A stretch of 64,000 nucleotides of DNA from Symbiodinium natans (Eukaryota > Sar > Dinophyceae > Suessiales > Symbiodiniaceae): assembly GCA_905221605.1 (NCBI GenBank), contig CAJNDS010002293.1, positions 296,501 through 360,500 on the forward strand, read 5' to 3'. Position 1 is the first letter of the stretch; each line of letters opens with the position of its first letter. Below, piece by piece: positions 48,601-56,576 of this stretch. The position numbers and the translations under genes were made by a program. The notes under the pieces were generated by a model that saw only the letters and a list, made by a program, of their open reading frames with translations, was not told the origin of the DNA and searched no databases.

Positions 48601-50558
48601 CCTTTGCCTTTACCTTTCGCAGTGGCAAAGGTTTGGTCACCCTTCTTGGCCGCGAGAGCTTTTCTGCGAAGCTCCTTGTCGTGGCTGTACGGGCAGGCAT
48701 CCCCTTTCGGGCAATTCCCATGATCGCGAAAGTGGAAGCAGATCTTCTTGTCCGCTCCTTTGCCAGCTCCCTTCGACGTAGCAGCATACGTCTGGTCCGC
48801 GCCAGCTTTGGCCGCGGCAGCTGCTCCTTTCGCAGCAGCCTTCGCAGCGGCCTTGAGACTCTTAATCTCCTTCTGAGCCTCAGCCAGCGCGACCGCCGGG
48901 TCCGCGCTCTGCGAACCGGTGGCCGTGTACACAGAGTGGGAAACAGCCCTGTGCGCTGCTTCTCTCTGCTCGTACTCCAGAACGACTTTGTGGCTCTCCT
49001 CCCAAGTCTGCGGTCCTCGCAACCCGCCATCCTTGGGGTCGCCAGGCCACAACCTTTTGTCGTTCCGGATCTCCTTTTGGAGATAAGGGGGCATCTTGCG
49101 GAGGTATGAGAGATACAACTCTCGAGGGGTCTTCCCGAGACCTACTGCCTCAAGGTCCGCGATCGAGGCCTCAAACAAAGGCTCGAATTGGTGGCCTGTG
49201 AGCTTACCCTTAGCGAGAGAGGCGTGCTCACCATCCACGCGGACTTCTCTTTCCTCCCGCGATTCCCCGAACATCAAGTGTTTGTTCTTGATGCGGTCAT
49301 ACACCGCCTGTGGATCTGAGAGAACCTCTCCCGATTTCCACGCTGCGCGGTACGCGTTCGTGTACGTCTTCATGCGCGAGCCGCGGCAGCGCCCGCGTAG
49401 CGCTAACAGCTTTTCGCGCGCACTCATACCGCGACAGTTGTTGGCCAGCGCGCAGACGTCCTCGAACTCCTCGTAGAACAGGACAACGTCTCGCGCGTCC
49501 GACTTGTCGTCGGTCAGCGTCGGCCACGTGAGGTCAGTTTTGACCGTAGTTATGGAGCTTTGCCCGCCCCTCTGCGCTAACGCTTCTTTCAGCGCCTCAG
49601 TTTGGGCGGCGAGTGCGGCGGCGAGATCGCCCGCCGGGTGTTGGGACCCGGTCTGCGAACCTCCGCCGTCTGAACCTCGCTTCAGGGCTTCTATCTCCAT
49701 CTCTAGCGCAGCAAGCTTCGCGCGCAAAGGGGAATCGCCGTCCGTCGCGCCCAGGACACGGGCCGCGGAAGGACCACCTGCAACCTCAGCAGTGTGCAAA
49801 CCTCCACGGTCCAATCCTACCCCCAACCCACTTGCAGTCGCAGGCTGTGGGAGCCCTGGGGAACGCGGCCCCACGGCTTCAACTGGCACATCGGACGGGG
49901 AGCTCCAAACCTTCTCTTGGCTCGAGCTTTCTTTTCCCCCTAACGCGAGGATAAGCTCCCCGATGCATTGGATTTCGCGCTGAATCTCCTCTGCGTCTTC
50001 GGGGTCCTCGCCACCGCGCAAAGCCGCGACCGAGAACCTGGTCCGCAGCCGACGGACCATCTTCGTAGGATGCCAGTCCCCGCCTATCTTGGAGAACTCA
50101 TCCGCAAGGAGGGTGGCTTTGGTGCTTAAGGCGTCAAGGTCACGGGAGCTCACCGTGACTCCATGCGCTTTCAGCGCGAGGATAATCCGCGAAACGCGCG
50201 TCAAGTAGTCCGCGACCGGTTCTTGGTCTGGACGCAAAATCGCGCGCAGCTCCGCCTGCAAGCCCTCTGCGGTGCCTGGCACTGAACCTGCTGTCGACGG
50301 CGGACCGGACGGTCCCGCCGGGCGGGACCCTGGTGCCGTAGCAGGGACATAGGCAGCACCGGTAGGGACCATGGCCAGCTCCCTAGCCGCGGCGCTGACG
50401 TCCACCCGCGGCGGACTGTCGCCTCCAGCGCCCGAGGCCTCAGGAATGCCAATATTTTGGCTCAAGTACCGAGCTTGTGCCTTTGAGCACGGTAGAGTCG
50501 TACAGTAGCTCCTAGGTTGCTGTGCGGTCCGACCGGACGCACTCAGGCGTAGCTGCAC
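39573..50558 (-). CDS. Giant gag-pol polyprotein of an LTR-type retroelement with a permuted RT (ORF1, 3661 aa)
   Basis: One uninterrupted frame. In order: gag-like region (about 360-540); two CCCH fingers, C607-x8-C616-x5-C622-x3-H626 and C680-x8-C689-x5-C695-x3-H699; a degenerate aspartic-protease-like motif around D805 (MLDGCAG); RT thumb/connection of Ty3/gypsy type (LLGH 1361-1364, then FLGCANWLRGYL); RNase H (D1477, TDH 1544-1546); integrase with H2298, H2305, C2335, C2338 and D2367, D2427, E2463 (D-x35-E spacing between the last two); an SH3/chromo-like tail near 2575-2625; a Rossmann-like region of unknown function (about 2860-3040); and finally the RT fingers and palm with motif A aspartate D3326 and YVDD 3394-3397. 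The palm therefore follows integrase instead of preceding the thumb. Residues 1-38 fall in the LTR-like repeat, so M63 (base 50372) is a likelier start. The last ~200 residues are low-complexity and may be non-functional read-through. Retrotransposon identity is certain; clade assignment is inference. Confidence 0.92.
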   Translation of the reverse strand: MQLRLSASGRTAQQPRSYCTTLPCSKAQARYLSQNIGIPEASGAGGDSPPRVDVSAAARELAMVPTGAAYVPATAPGSRPAGPSGPPSTAGSVPGTAEGLQAELRAILRPDQEPVADYLTRVSRIILALKAHGVTVSSRDLDALSTKATLLADEFSKIGGDWHPTKMVRRLRTRFSVAALRGGEDPEDAEEIQREIQCIGELILALGGKESSSQEKVWSSPSDVPVEAVGPRSPGLPQPATASGLGVGLDRGGLHTAEVAGGPSAARVLGATDGDSPLRAKLAALEMEIEALKRGSDGGGSQTGSQHPAGDLAAALAAQTEALKEALAQRGGQSSITTVKTDLTWPTLTDDKSDARDVVLFYEEFEDVCALANNCRGMSAREKLLALRGRCRGSRMKTYTNAYRAAWKSGEVLSDPQAVYDRIKNKHLMFGESREEREVRVDGEHASLAKGKLTGHQFEPLFEASIADLEAVGLGKTPRELYLSYLRKMPPYLQKEIRNDKRLWPGDPKDGGLRGPQTWEESHKVVLEYEQREAAHRAVSHSVYTATGSQSADPAVALAEAQKEIKSLKAAAKAAAKGAAAAAKAGADQTYAATSKGAGKGADKKICFHFRDHGNCPKGDACPYSHDKELRRKALAAKKGDQTFATAKGKGKGKGGGKAKANAKPKAAAKGAAKPPGTVCPFFSKNGSCKKGASCDMVHNLTTSGGTPALPANWAPPSGASMSNPFAAFSVQIGSSGVQAGVLGAAGHAAVQQHALPLSKGGRDKFATLDDLPKDWWNLADNEPGGYQYRTVVQVLDRKVECMLDGCAGANHVTEELVVGMMNRAAELGIGTEDPGFPVVRLEKWVHPEYVHGIASGAPVPLKGAAVLRVTLLEGKTADDCRPNTEIFARCKIAARGTSDWHGLILGGRALDCAGRMGLGFRPGPDFHVLDTLGIRMPRCEDHSRTRKDRAYAFEARLSSLDDASCIEPGGGSRELLRYDGEEPLELSPGDGVLVPVVRESGVSAEGSLSEVVLPVECGVEAVPGLWPTGEGKGFVLLAAQECDHSLQPGEVVAEVRSGLVSTAACGCGAIETVFESEPSPQACADCGVAVASVDHDPCFACGSASRAAARSFQGCSSCARSFGRLRTGARIGVLSVLAAVTVLASVWGGSGPVGRPVEEPGVLTCLDHLPSVDSWWEAPGGYASVWGRRPAQKDLGTVAVEKAPYETCLLQRAGEAWRLWDTRDLRVAESVACSDEVPVTERLAVFRTRKGPRWAGWREGSATAERGASDAVRPADAVDTARCPSYHIVESWDIDKMIEEPPTDYYYEQLAADMRARHPKACPHLLDHLVSLEGFLDKSILFGFSFGISKAEVCVSKGKLLGHNIGRDGSSPDEERCQAVIDFPPLWEKLHIQQFLGCANWLRGYLPVEYGHAAKILGQWQKPGAVFPEGGLGSAATEGCKAFKAIKRMMQNRINLATFDEASAADGSCPLEQIADASGIAVGGSVVQMTRDLSQLKVLMTHSKSLTPAQQNWPPLIQEAFAQLEVKRATRRMFGSIRTLCWTDHANLTRAQTSDIGMDPKLVRWVAEILMDGSEIRSLSGRSATLGDSFSRNPKDRDALLAARTKDLEGLSGQLRGFDLDQYLGEGTEGDGPVPWAVGNDAVPEPAGRVQAAAVPMCVVAALPVRVMVVFDYARWKEQDAELTEIRRVFQASLPGVSVAVRGCWGPFEDTDGLASHFDCGAGRLAGTKKIKRIRVDLLTSCAKVLREASGFRPQFLVGLGQGGLVTAVLRWPLVVELTLQARNLQRKEARAVGEAWAGIKAIWAVRPRLWRTQQGHLEVAEACPELKKDFPEPPLRGFGIVGKQALGAEVLRSLRLDAVRSIDDASIRGMLDEPSRPLWDHEGLCICGKRTYLFSRCPACIEKEAVDISVEIAEREEPEPPLEGDLEAHEVGLEVNSVLATLDRTGGLVRVRSSTIQQWAVGFRTTPKDAPVPTAYGMLSGKIWKKSHSMKLSLGSQHKDLSKWGDVKPYWTTWVVREDGAVVAGHNCSPLNVVQGDIVVHWSSVVNWHGHRHVVNEQCEVLWRSNGKEVALDPSFGKLIALVGRVTQVIGWRATGEAASDPRRSTLQASRVLAQFSSSNEGVEGHWTAGAISRGKNANECKLKGRVLAFMGEEHKGPAVVLELVSHSPILCIWDHSSTKVKVEFKGGVPSLSLIAEEDENRREQLAVEARDAANISEFRVTGSLRTAWYEGQRRDPSLAGSIRKPEPPMEISGDGLLEREVTLRAGQTVVVPVVPNGAAGANGVTWRRACYNSVHCGVLGAHRSAEVTVKLLERAVWWPDLEKDVRTWVAKCLACIKGRSRPTKVEARAVKCGAETCWQEVSVDCEGPNREDREGHRYSLTYFDCLSHAVLLEPMRSLTHAEVRRAFVRCVLRSRTIPSLIRSDRGPEFKNALMAELSAMLGTEWRFSAPLRPCELGANERVHQEVQKVLGAVVRQVGASLSEAWSDWLVVAEYVIDNTPGPHGYTPRDLERSWSLALPLEKDVLRDALQFEPISDWARSQFKQFSELAAAVREHWTRSSEARAKLANRHRRTVDLKPGDRVVWNAPRARSEGAGRVPWKPGLTGPWRVLEVKGHRLTLEPVSMESGGTSSARRGPMEAHAEDCILVPADADGAESREPVVFEDDGTGGDGSSRPSLGQQVQGDAKQVEFTLTRRGRDFVLRLGDRIAYRGVGGGPKVCRLGRVTQVDAARAQVGVHRYLPDASGVRVRWQLAYIAEDGALTLSEGTRPAHEAVTVREIISKVDLNRDGVLAAASARKLDKGAYSLQDRTLERASRARTGVLSIREALADLLVAEPRVLQPRASPESGAVESWFRQYFLGGVADVLEVAWGYAVVSDAARRHGYRVVPAFVQGKQAYGITWNLAAEGHLEAISGAVLRAEPKVLVIGLEGKNVPRAFLQLVVRCAQERTRAGAHVALHLQAQKGEWEPWRLEEWGALFGTLAEPRWPWAFVRADICQFARASGRDNLVESGALWLADFSLESVGLRCSRPDALGAVQHKHVGRAQADYNLIGAAFCASLQDLGLRGAEELCTAAVESFPATAGADSAAAAPQPSPVIPLPDVRSREDLTPAERAELDKEVDKYAAEKEAFWRTKADAKDWDSVRADLEVYALAGEKVAEDPRRTEAYRDLVWSGLKIEPGPTRPGLTDADIAAVREVIRRKAAGFWVEDTTRTTVRKFAHDCIPTGPPVSSQPHSLRGESAQWVDDKLEEECKRGQLIRGSSAWGSAPFPTKEMPSYKRHRKRRLVVDYRRVNARIKRSTYYCRRGSDVLAAAVGSVWYTFVDAVSGFNQIRNTKRAREVLAIVARSGKYLPVGLTFGPINGPDDFNFVVDRAYAPGRGRRLKYTKEWIAYVDDLTVRTGRVIDGQFFTDAQAEGAVREACAKGAVAAPQSASSALEALGVRGAHNTKRANHDAARSDQNHPTRVLMLRMLGLFGCFCVQGGCFWGGPFPRSPVCGQKDFSSFVACSFVPLSRSQCFASRPRGSVQGRSRSLRSLRAQTLRKLPKPPPQRFKCVVEPRVGSPSPRSCLCTAPRCGSRPDRAGATDRSPGPSWSTTRPRCGPCPGRAGAAAYHYCTPAPCSGPCPGRSRARQVFLSRGPQCRDGWRRVEGQGQEQESRP
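39670..39831 (+). repeat. Cluster of three GC-rich hairpin motifs near the ORF1/ORF2 junction
   Basis: Copies at 39670-39693, 39731-39756 and 39806-39831. They account for the repeated C-P-G-R type residues in the ORF1 C-terminal tail, just upstream of the ORF2 start on the minus strand. Confidence 0.65.
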
Positions 50559-50649
50559 AAGTGCTTGGACTCACGAAGTCGTAAAACAGCGTGACCGGGC
50601 TGTGATTGCATTGGCTTAGTGCAAGTCCAGTGCTGGTCGACTTCACAAT
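50445..50649 (+). repeat. 205-bp inverted repeat, right copy
   Basis: Reverse complement of 33972-34176 with one visible mismatch. It contains the first codons of ORF1 on the minus strand. On the plus strand it carries ATTTTGGCTCAAG at 50454-50466, identical to the last 13 bases of the dinoflagellate spliced leader. Confidence 0.9.
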
Positions 50650-50753
50650 TGGGGGCTGTTCTGGGAAACGTACAGCTCTTGTGCCTACGGCCCGAGTGGG
50701 CAAGCGTTGCTTTGCTTGTCTGTCGCGGTCCGTGACCTGGACGCGTGGACTGT

Positions 50754-50837
50754 GTGCCACGCTTGCGGCCTGTTAACCAAGGCGCGGCGCTTCGCGTGCC
50801 ACGCCTGCGGCCTGCTAACCAAGGCGCGGCTTTTCGC
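50754..50837. repeat. Two tandem 42-bp units in the LTR-like region
   Basis: TGCCACGC-TGCGGCCTG followed by TAACCAAGGCGCGGC occurs twice with period 42 (starts 50755 and 50797). It is part of the ~470 bp present only in the upstream terminal repeat. Confidence 0.7.
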
Positions 50838-50851
50838 CTTGTGTTGCGGCA

Positions 50852-51172
50852 ATGTCCGCAGAGGTTGCAGGTCAGGCTGAGGGCGTCACCCTCCTCGAAG
50901 CTATCGAGGGTGGAGACGTTCCCTATCCCGAGCGGATGAGCTACGTCGCTTGGCTTGAGTGGCGTAGGGAGACTGGCAGCCGTCCATTGTCCAAGCGGGA
51001 TGGGGTCAGCACTACGCCAGAGCAAGAGGCGGCTCTCTGGCGGAAAGTCATGAAGTTCCTCCATGACGCCGAAGAGGAGGACGAGGATGAAGAGGAAGAA
51101 GAAGAGGACTCCGAGCTAGTCGCAAAACTCTACATGCAAAGGAAAACTACAAGGTGGCCTGCCGAGTCCTAA
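50852..51172 (+). CDS. Small acidic ORF antisense within the LTR-like region (106 aa), doubtful
   Basis: Starts MSAEVAGQAEGVTLLEAIEG and has a mixed, protein-like composition (WLEWRRETGSRPLSKRDGVS) followed by a run of about 20 Asp/Glu residues. The last residues and the stop lie in the 96-bp direct repeat. It is antisense to ORF1. It could be an antisense LTR gene, a captured host fragment or chance. No family recognised. Confidence 0.3.
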   Translation: MSAEVAGQAEGVTLLEAIEGGDVPYPERMSYVAWLEWRRETGSRPLSKRDGVSTTPEQEAALWRKVMKFLHDAEEEDEDEEEEEEDSELVAKLYMQRKTTRWPAES

Positions 51173-51217
51173 TGCATCACAGAGCAGAAGATGCATATGC
51201 ACTCATGTCAGCTCACA
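51122..51217 (-). repeat. Direct terminal repeat, upstream copy (5' LTR start)
   Basis: This 96-bp segment recurs in the same orientation at 34187-34282 with one visible difference (T at left, C at right, in the middle). On the minus strand it begins TGTGAGCTGACATG. It abuts a GATATA microsatellite outward. Confidence 0.85.
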
Positions 51218-51434
51218 AGATATAGATAGATATAGATAGATATAGATAGATATAGATAGATATAGATAGAGATACATAGATATAGATAGATATAGATAGA
51301 TATAGATAGATATAGATAGATATAGATAGATATAGATAGATATAGATAGATATAGATAGATATAGATAGAGAGATATAGAGATATAGAGATATAGAGATA
51401 TATAGATATATAGATATATAGATATATAGATATA
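51218..51434. repeat. GATATA-type microsatellite flanking the retroelement
   Basis: GATATA/TAGATA repeats grading into GAGATATA and TAGATATA, directly abutting the 96-bp terminal repeat. Confidence 0.95.
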
Positions 51435-53110
51435 TGAGCCCGGAACCTTTAGGGTTTATTTAGCATAGAGTTTTTCTTTTCGCTTTAAATACGGAATATA
51501 AACAATTTAGTATATAAGTGTATATTTATACCTTTGTAGGAACCATAAGTTCTACTTGAGAGTCAACTTCGCCTTGTGTCTGTGGATACCATTACTGTTG
51601 ATGCTTGTGTTTTAGACAAGTCGCACATCTAACCTATTTATCCGTTTGGATGCAACAAAACGATCAACCCTCCACACCGGTGTTGCATATCTTAAATGCA
51701 CTTGTTTTCTGCAGCTTTCTTTGTTTTCATCTGCGGCTTGTTCACTTATTAGTGTTTGTGATCTTTATAATGCTGATGCGATGGCAATAGTATGCTTACT
51801 GGTGTTCCTAGCATTGAAAGCACAACTAACTTTATGAACATATTATGACTTATGTGAGTAATATTGGTAATGTTCGCAATATAAGTACTAGTCCTAGCGC
51901 GAGCTGTCAATATAAGCAAAAAGCATGGCGTGTTGTGCGGAACATTCGAAGTCGAGGATTACTTGTGCTAAGCATAAGTTTGACACATCTTATGCTCCCA
52001 ATTTGACAGTTCGTGACTTCAATATCACCAAATAACATTGCAGTGTGTTGGCAGGATTGCTAATTAACAATAACATCACGACAATCCTAATCATCCTAAT
52101 CTTGCTGGTAGTGCATATGTCTTTTGACAAGTCTACTACGAAACTGCATTATCTGTCAGATTAGCCATATGACTAGTGCGAGTACTATTAATGTTCCACA
52201 CTCTTTAGTAGGGGCCTCCTGAATAAAGTCAAAATGGCCGGGCTGTTCAGGACACTCCGACTGTTTGGGTTTGGGGGCGCGCGTTGGGATCCTGAATAAA
52301 GGCAAACCGTCCGGGCGCCGTAAGAAAATTCCACGTGGCGCGCCTTTATAAAGGATTGCTGGGCATCGCTGCCCTGTAAACTTATCCTACCTCCTCTCTA
52401 ATAAATTCGTATATATCCCTGGACAGTGTAAACAGGAACAAGAAAGGGGGGGGGGGGGCAGGTCTAAAGAGGGTGCAACATCAGTGTTGTGAGCAATGTT
52501 TTTTAGCCCACCACTGGGAAACTCAATAATGTCACTAACAATAGTACCATAGCGTCATTAGCCCCTGTGGCATGATTAGTCCGATAAGATTATAATATGA
52601 GATCAATTAGTAATATGATTAATGCGAGTAACATGAGTGCTAGCAAACCTAATACAATTTATGACACTGGTAAGCTTGGTAATGTTGTAAATGGAATTGC
52701 AATTTCTTGTACCATTTACTTTTAGTTATGCTATTGATCATGCTAGTAAGCTAATACGCCTACTATACCGAACATTGCTGAATATAATACTAGTATCACG
52801 CTACTGACATTAGTAGTATTGGGACCATTCCTATAAACATGAAGAAAGGTTTACTTCTTGAGCTGTATTTTAGCTGCAGGATGGTTTGCGGTTAGTACTC
52901 CAGTGACTCTTTGGGCATAGTTTGGTCTTGTGCGCTCTAGGGCCTCTAGGGACTTTACGAGGATACTCTACGGCTGCGCGCTTCAGCGATTCTGGAATAT
53001 TCTAGCACAAGCCTTCCAGGGCTTTTCCGGTGATCCTTTCGGTTTATTTTGGAATACTTTGGGTTTTGGTATTCTAGAGACTCTTTCGGGCAACCGTGCA
53101 AACCAATGAG
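51435..53110. other. AT-rich region, no gene
   Basis: Base composition changes sharply from the GC-rich element. Poly-G at 52446-52458 and a short GC-rich island at 52235-52345. No protein-like frames. Confidence 0.45.
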
Positions 53111-53119
53111 TGATTTAGA

Positions 53120-53580
53120 AACCAAGTAAACTCATATTTTTCTAGAAGTACGTGGTGCAGGGAACTTTGTGGCCCACGCCGCAGAGCGATAGTGATAACA
53201 GCAAGAAATCACTCGGGGGCTCTCTATGACATGAGTGAGTGTTGTAGGAACCAAGTAAATTTCGTCATACAAACACATGGTGTAGGTCATTTGTTGACCG
53301 ACACCACATAGGAACAGTGAGAAGACTATGAAATAACTAGGTCACCGTATATTAAATCAGTATGTGGTGTGGAACCAGGGAGCGTTGTGACCCACAATAC
53401 GTAGGAACTGAATCACTGGGCAACCGTACATTAAATCAATAAGAACTAAGTAGTTTTGCTTGTGCAAGCAAAGAACAATGAGAAAACCATTTAGTCACCA
53501 GGCAACGGTATAAAGTAAGGAATCCACTTATACAAACACATGGTGTAGGCAGTTCTGTGGCCCACACACGCATAACAATA
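53120..53580. repeat. Diverged tandem repeat, about 110-bp unit
   Basis: ACAAACACATGGTGTAGG, TGTGGCCCACAC and CACCAGGCAACCGTA-type phrases recur about four times with heavy divergence. Confidence 0.55.
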
Positions 53581-54590
53581 TCACCATGTTTACTATTCAT
53601 ATCAATAGCGTTCTTAGCAGTGCTGGCATTGCTCATGTCCATTATATTTTGTGTTAGCGCGATCCGAAAGCAAGGCCCTTGCAAGGACGCTGTGACTTTT
53701 CCTCGATACCATACGAGTACTATGCTGATACTACACGAATACTTTACCGTTGCCAGACTAGGTACCAGCACCAAGACCAAGACCAAGAACAGTACTAACA
53801 CGAATGCTAAAACTACAAGAAACTCTATACTACACTACACTATACAAAATAGCCGGGACATAGCCGGGACTTTTGGGGTCTCTTTCGTTGCGTTTGTTTC
53901 ATTCCTATCAAACGCTCGTATATGTATATTGTCAAAAAACTTTAAAGATGCACATGCCGAATAATCCGACGTCCTATTTTATCTTGTCTTTTGGACTTGC
54001 ATTGTTGTTTTTGGCTTTCGCTTTGCTTTGTTTTCTTTGCGTGCTGCTTGCCTACATTTAACATGCGGTTTGCTCATGGATCCATGACACGAGCAAAAAA
54101 TCCTACACTGCTATTCTGAAAACGAATTCGTGGTTTTGTGGTCATGATAACTGTTCACGTTGCTGTTCTTGCACGCTGCTTGCCTATGTCTTTTCGAACT
54201 TGTGTTCTTCATTTATCTATAACACTTGGATCGATGAGAGGCGCTGGCAAGCTAAACAGCAAAAACACTCCGCCCGAGTTTCATTTCATGGGTTCGCGTT
54301 GCAGCTTCAGACTTTTACCCATTCGTGCCAACCCACAGCCCGAAAACATCCAGCACCTAGCCCTCCAGCATTAAACAAAACACATGAGCGAAATGGACCG
54401 AAAGGCTGCTCGTTCATATATATATATATATATATAATGTTTTTACTTACTAGTCTATATGTGCTCAATTACGTAATTTCATTGAGACAGTAGTGCACGT
54501 GCCTTTGCCATTTGACATTTTGGATAGGTTCTTACAACAAAACATTTGTGGACTCTGCTTGCGACTTGTCAATTGTTGATATATTCCGTA
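53581..54590. other. AT-rich region, no gene
   Basis: Only short frames. A TA microsatellite at 54416-54437. Confidence 0.4.
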
Positions 54591-56570
54591 GCAAACCAAC
54601 GGGGACACTGCTGGCGATCTGTGATTTTGGGACATCTTCTTTCAACAAAAAAACTACGGGGGACACTGCTTGCGATTTGTGAATTCAGAAGAAAACTAAG
54701 GGGGGACACTGCTTGCGATTTGTGATTTTGGCATATATACTTTCAGGATTAAACTTATTGGGGACACTGCTTGCGATTTGTGATTTTGGGACATCTTCTT
54801 GCAGCATAAAAACTAAGGGGGACACTGCTTGCGATTTATGAGTTTGGATAGTTCTTCATTCAGCAAAAAACTATGGGGAACACTGCTTGCGATTTGTGAT
54901 TTTAGCACATACTCTTTCAGCAAGAAAACTGAGGGTGACACTGTTTGCGATTTAGGAGTTTGGATAGTTCTTCATTCAGCAAAAAACTATTGGGGACATC
55001 GCTTGCGATTTGTGATTTTGGAGTTCTTTCAACAAAATCTCATGGGGACGTATCCATTACATTACATTCCGTAACAAACTAAGGGGGACACTACTTGCGA
55101 TTTGTGATTGTGGGACATCCTCTTCTTGCAGCAAAAACAAACTAAGGGGGACACTGCTTGCGATTTGTAACTTTGGAGAATACTCCTTCAACAAAAACTA
55201 TATATGGGGTACACTGCCTGCGATTTGTGATTTTGGGACATCTTCTTTCAGGGGACACTGCTTGCCATTTGCGAGTTTGGCACATACTCTTCTAGAAAAA
55301 ACTAAGAGGGACACTGCTTGCGACTTGGGAATTTGGTACATAGGCTTAGAGGAAAAATATGGGGCACGCCGGGCACACTGCTTGCGATTTGTGACTTGGG
55401 ACCATTTTCCTTACAGCAAAAAAATAAGGGTGACACTGCTTGCGATTTGTGAATTTGGGATATATTCTTTCAGCAAAAAGGACTATGGGTGGACACTGCT
55501 TGGGATTTGTGATTTGGGGGCATCTTCTTGCAGCAACAAAAAATAAGCGGGGACCCTGCTTGCGATTTGTGATTTTGGGACATCTTCTTTCAGCAAAAAC
55601 CAAGGGGGACACTGCTTGCGGTGTTTGATTTTGGGGCATCTTCTTGCAGCAAAAAATTAGGGGGACACTGCTTGCGATTTAGGAGTTTGGATAGTTCTTC
55701 ATTCAGCAAAAACTATGGGGGACGCTGCTTGCGATTTGTGATTTTGGAATTCTATCAACAAATTCTCATGGGGACACTGCTTGCGATTGCTCAATTCCAT
55801 TCCGTAACAAACTAAGGGGAACACTGCTTGCGATTTGTGATTGTGGGACATCCTCTTCTTGCAGCAAAAGAAACTAAGGGGGACACTGCTTGCGATATGT
55901 AACTTTGCAGAATACGCTTTCAACAAAAACTATGGGGGACACTGCTTGCGATTTGTGGTTTTGGGACATCTTCTCTCAGGGGACACTGCTTGCCATGTGC
56001 GAGTTTGGCACTCTTGTAGAAAAAGCTAAGGGGGACACTGCTTGCGATTTGGCAATTCGGTACATAATCTTACAGGAAAAACATGGGGCACACTGCTTGC
56101 GATTTGTGACTTGGGAGCATATTCTTACAGCAAAAGAACTAAGGGTGACACTGCTTGCGATTTGTGAATTTTGGATATATTCTTTCAGCAAAAAGGACTA
56201 TGGGTGGACACTGCTTGCGATTTGTGTTCTTGGTACATATTCTTGCAACAAAAAAATACGGGGGACACTGCTTGCGATTTGCGATTTTGGCACATACTCT
56301 TGTAGAAACATCTAAGGGCGGACACTGCTTGTGATTGTGAACTTGGTACATAATCTTACAGCAAAAAAACTACGGGGAACACTTCTTGCGATTTATGAAT
56401 TTTGTAGATAATCTTACAGCAACATTTTATGGGGACACTGCTTGCGATTTGTGGCGTTGGACATTTGCGCGCAACAACAACGCATAGGGACACTGCTTGC
56501 GATTTATGAGTTCGAAGAAGGCTGTTTCGACATAAACTACGGGCGACACTGCTTTCGATTTGTGACTTTA
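54590..56570. repeat. Tandem family, about 35 copies of a 45-65-bp unit, with ~730-bp higher-order period
   Basis: Each unit contains GGGGACACTGCTTGCGATTT, then TGTGATTTTGGGACATCTTC and TTTCAGCAAAAA. The variant order at 55067-55200 recurs at 55795-55935, a shift of about 728 bp, and similarly for neighbouring units, showing higher-order duplication. Confidence 0.9.
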
Positions 56571-56576
56571 GTACAT

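Larger units (their letters stand above)
33972..51217 (-). mobile_element. LTR-type retroelement, about 17.2 kb, with rearranged terminal repeats
   Basis: The two ORFs are bracketed by a 96-bp near-identical direct repeat (34187-34282 and 51122-51217) and a 205-bp near-identical inverted repeat (33972-34176 and 50445-50649). Read on the minus strand, the direct repeat begins TGTGAGC, and just before its downstream copy lies a purine-rich tract (GAGGGGCGAA), as expected of a polypurine tract ahead of a 3' LTR. A 5' LTR from 51217 to about 50447 would start TG and end CA (about 771 bp). The 3' copy keeps the first 96 bp but has the 205-bp part inverted and the middle missing. Both outer flanks are TA-rich microsatellites (33706-33971 and 51218-51434), and no target-site duplication is obvious. 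Near-identical repeats and two intact ORFs suggest recent insertion. Confidence 0.75.

Noticed and set aside
40560-49109. Plus-strand frames of 150-250 codons opposite ORF1
   Set aside because: Shadows caused by GC bias in the polyprotein.
52300-52360. TATA-type promoter (TTTATAAA)
   Set aside because: No gene follows, and dinoflagellate promoters generally lack a canonical TATA box.
54829-56351. Frames reading GDTACDL repeatedly
   Set aside because: Translations of the tandem satellite; unit length varies and the frame is not kept.
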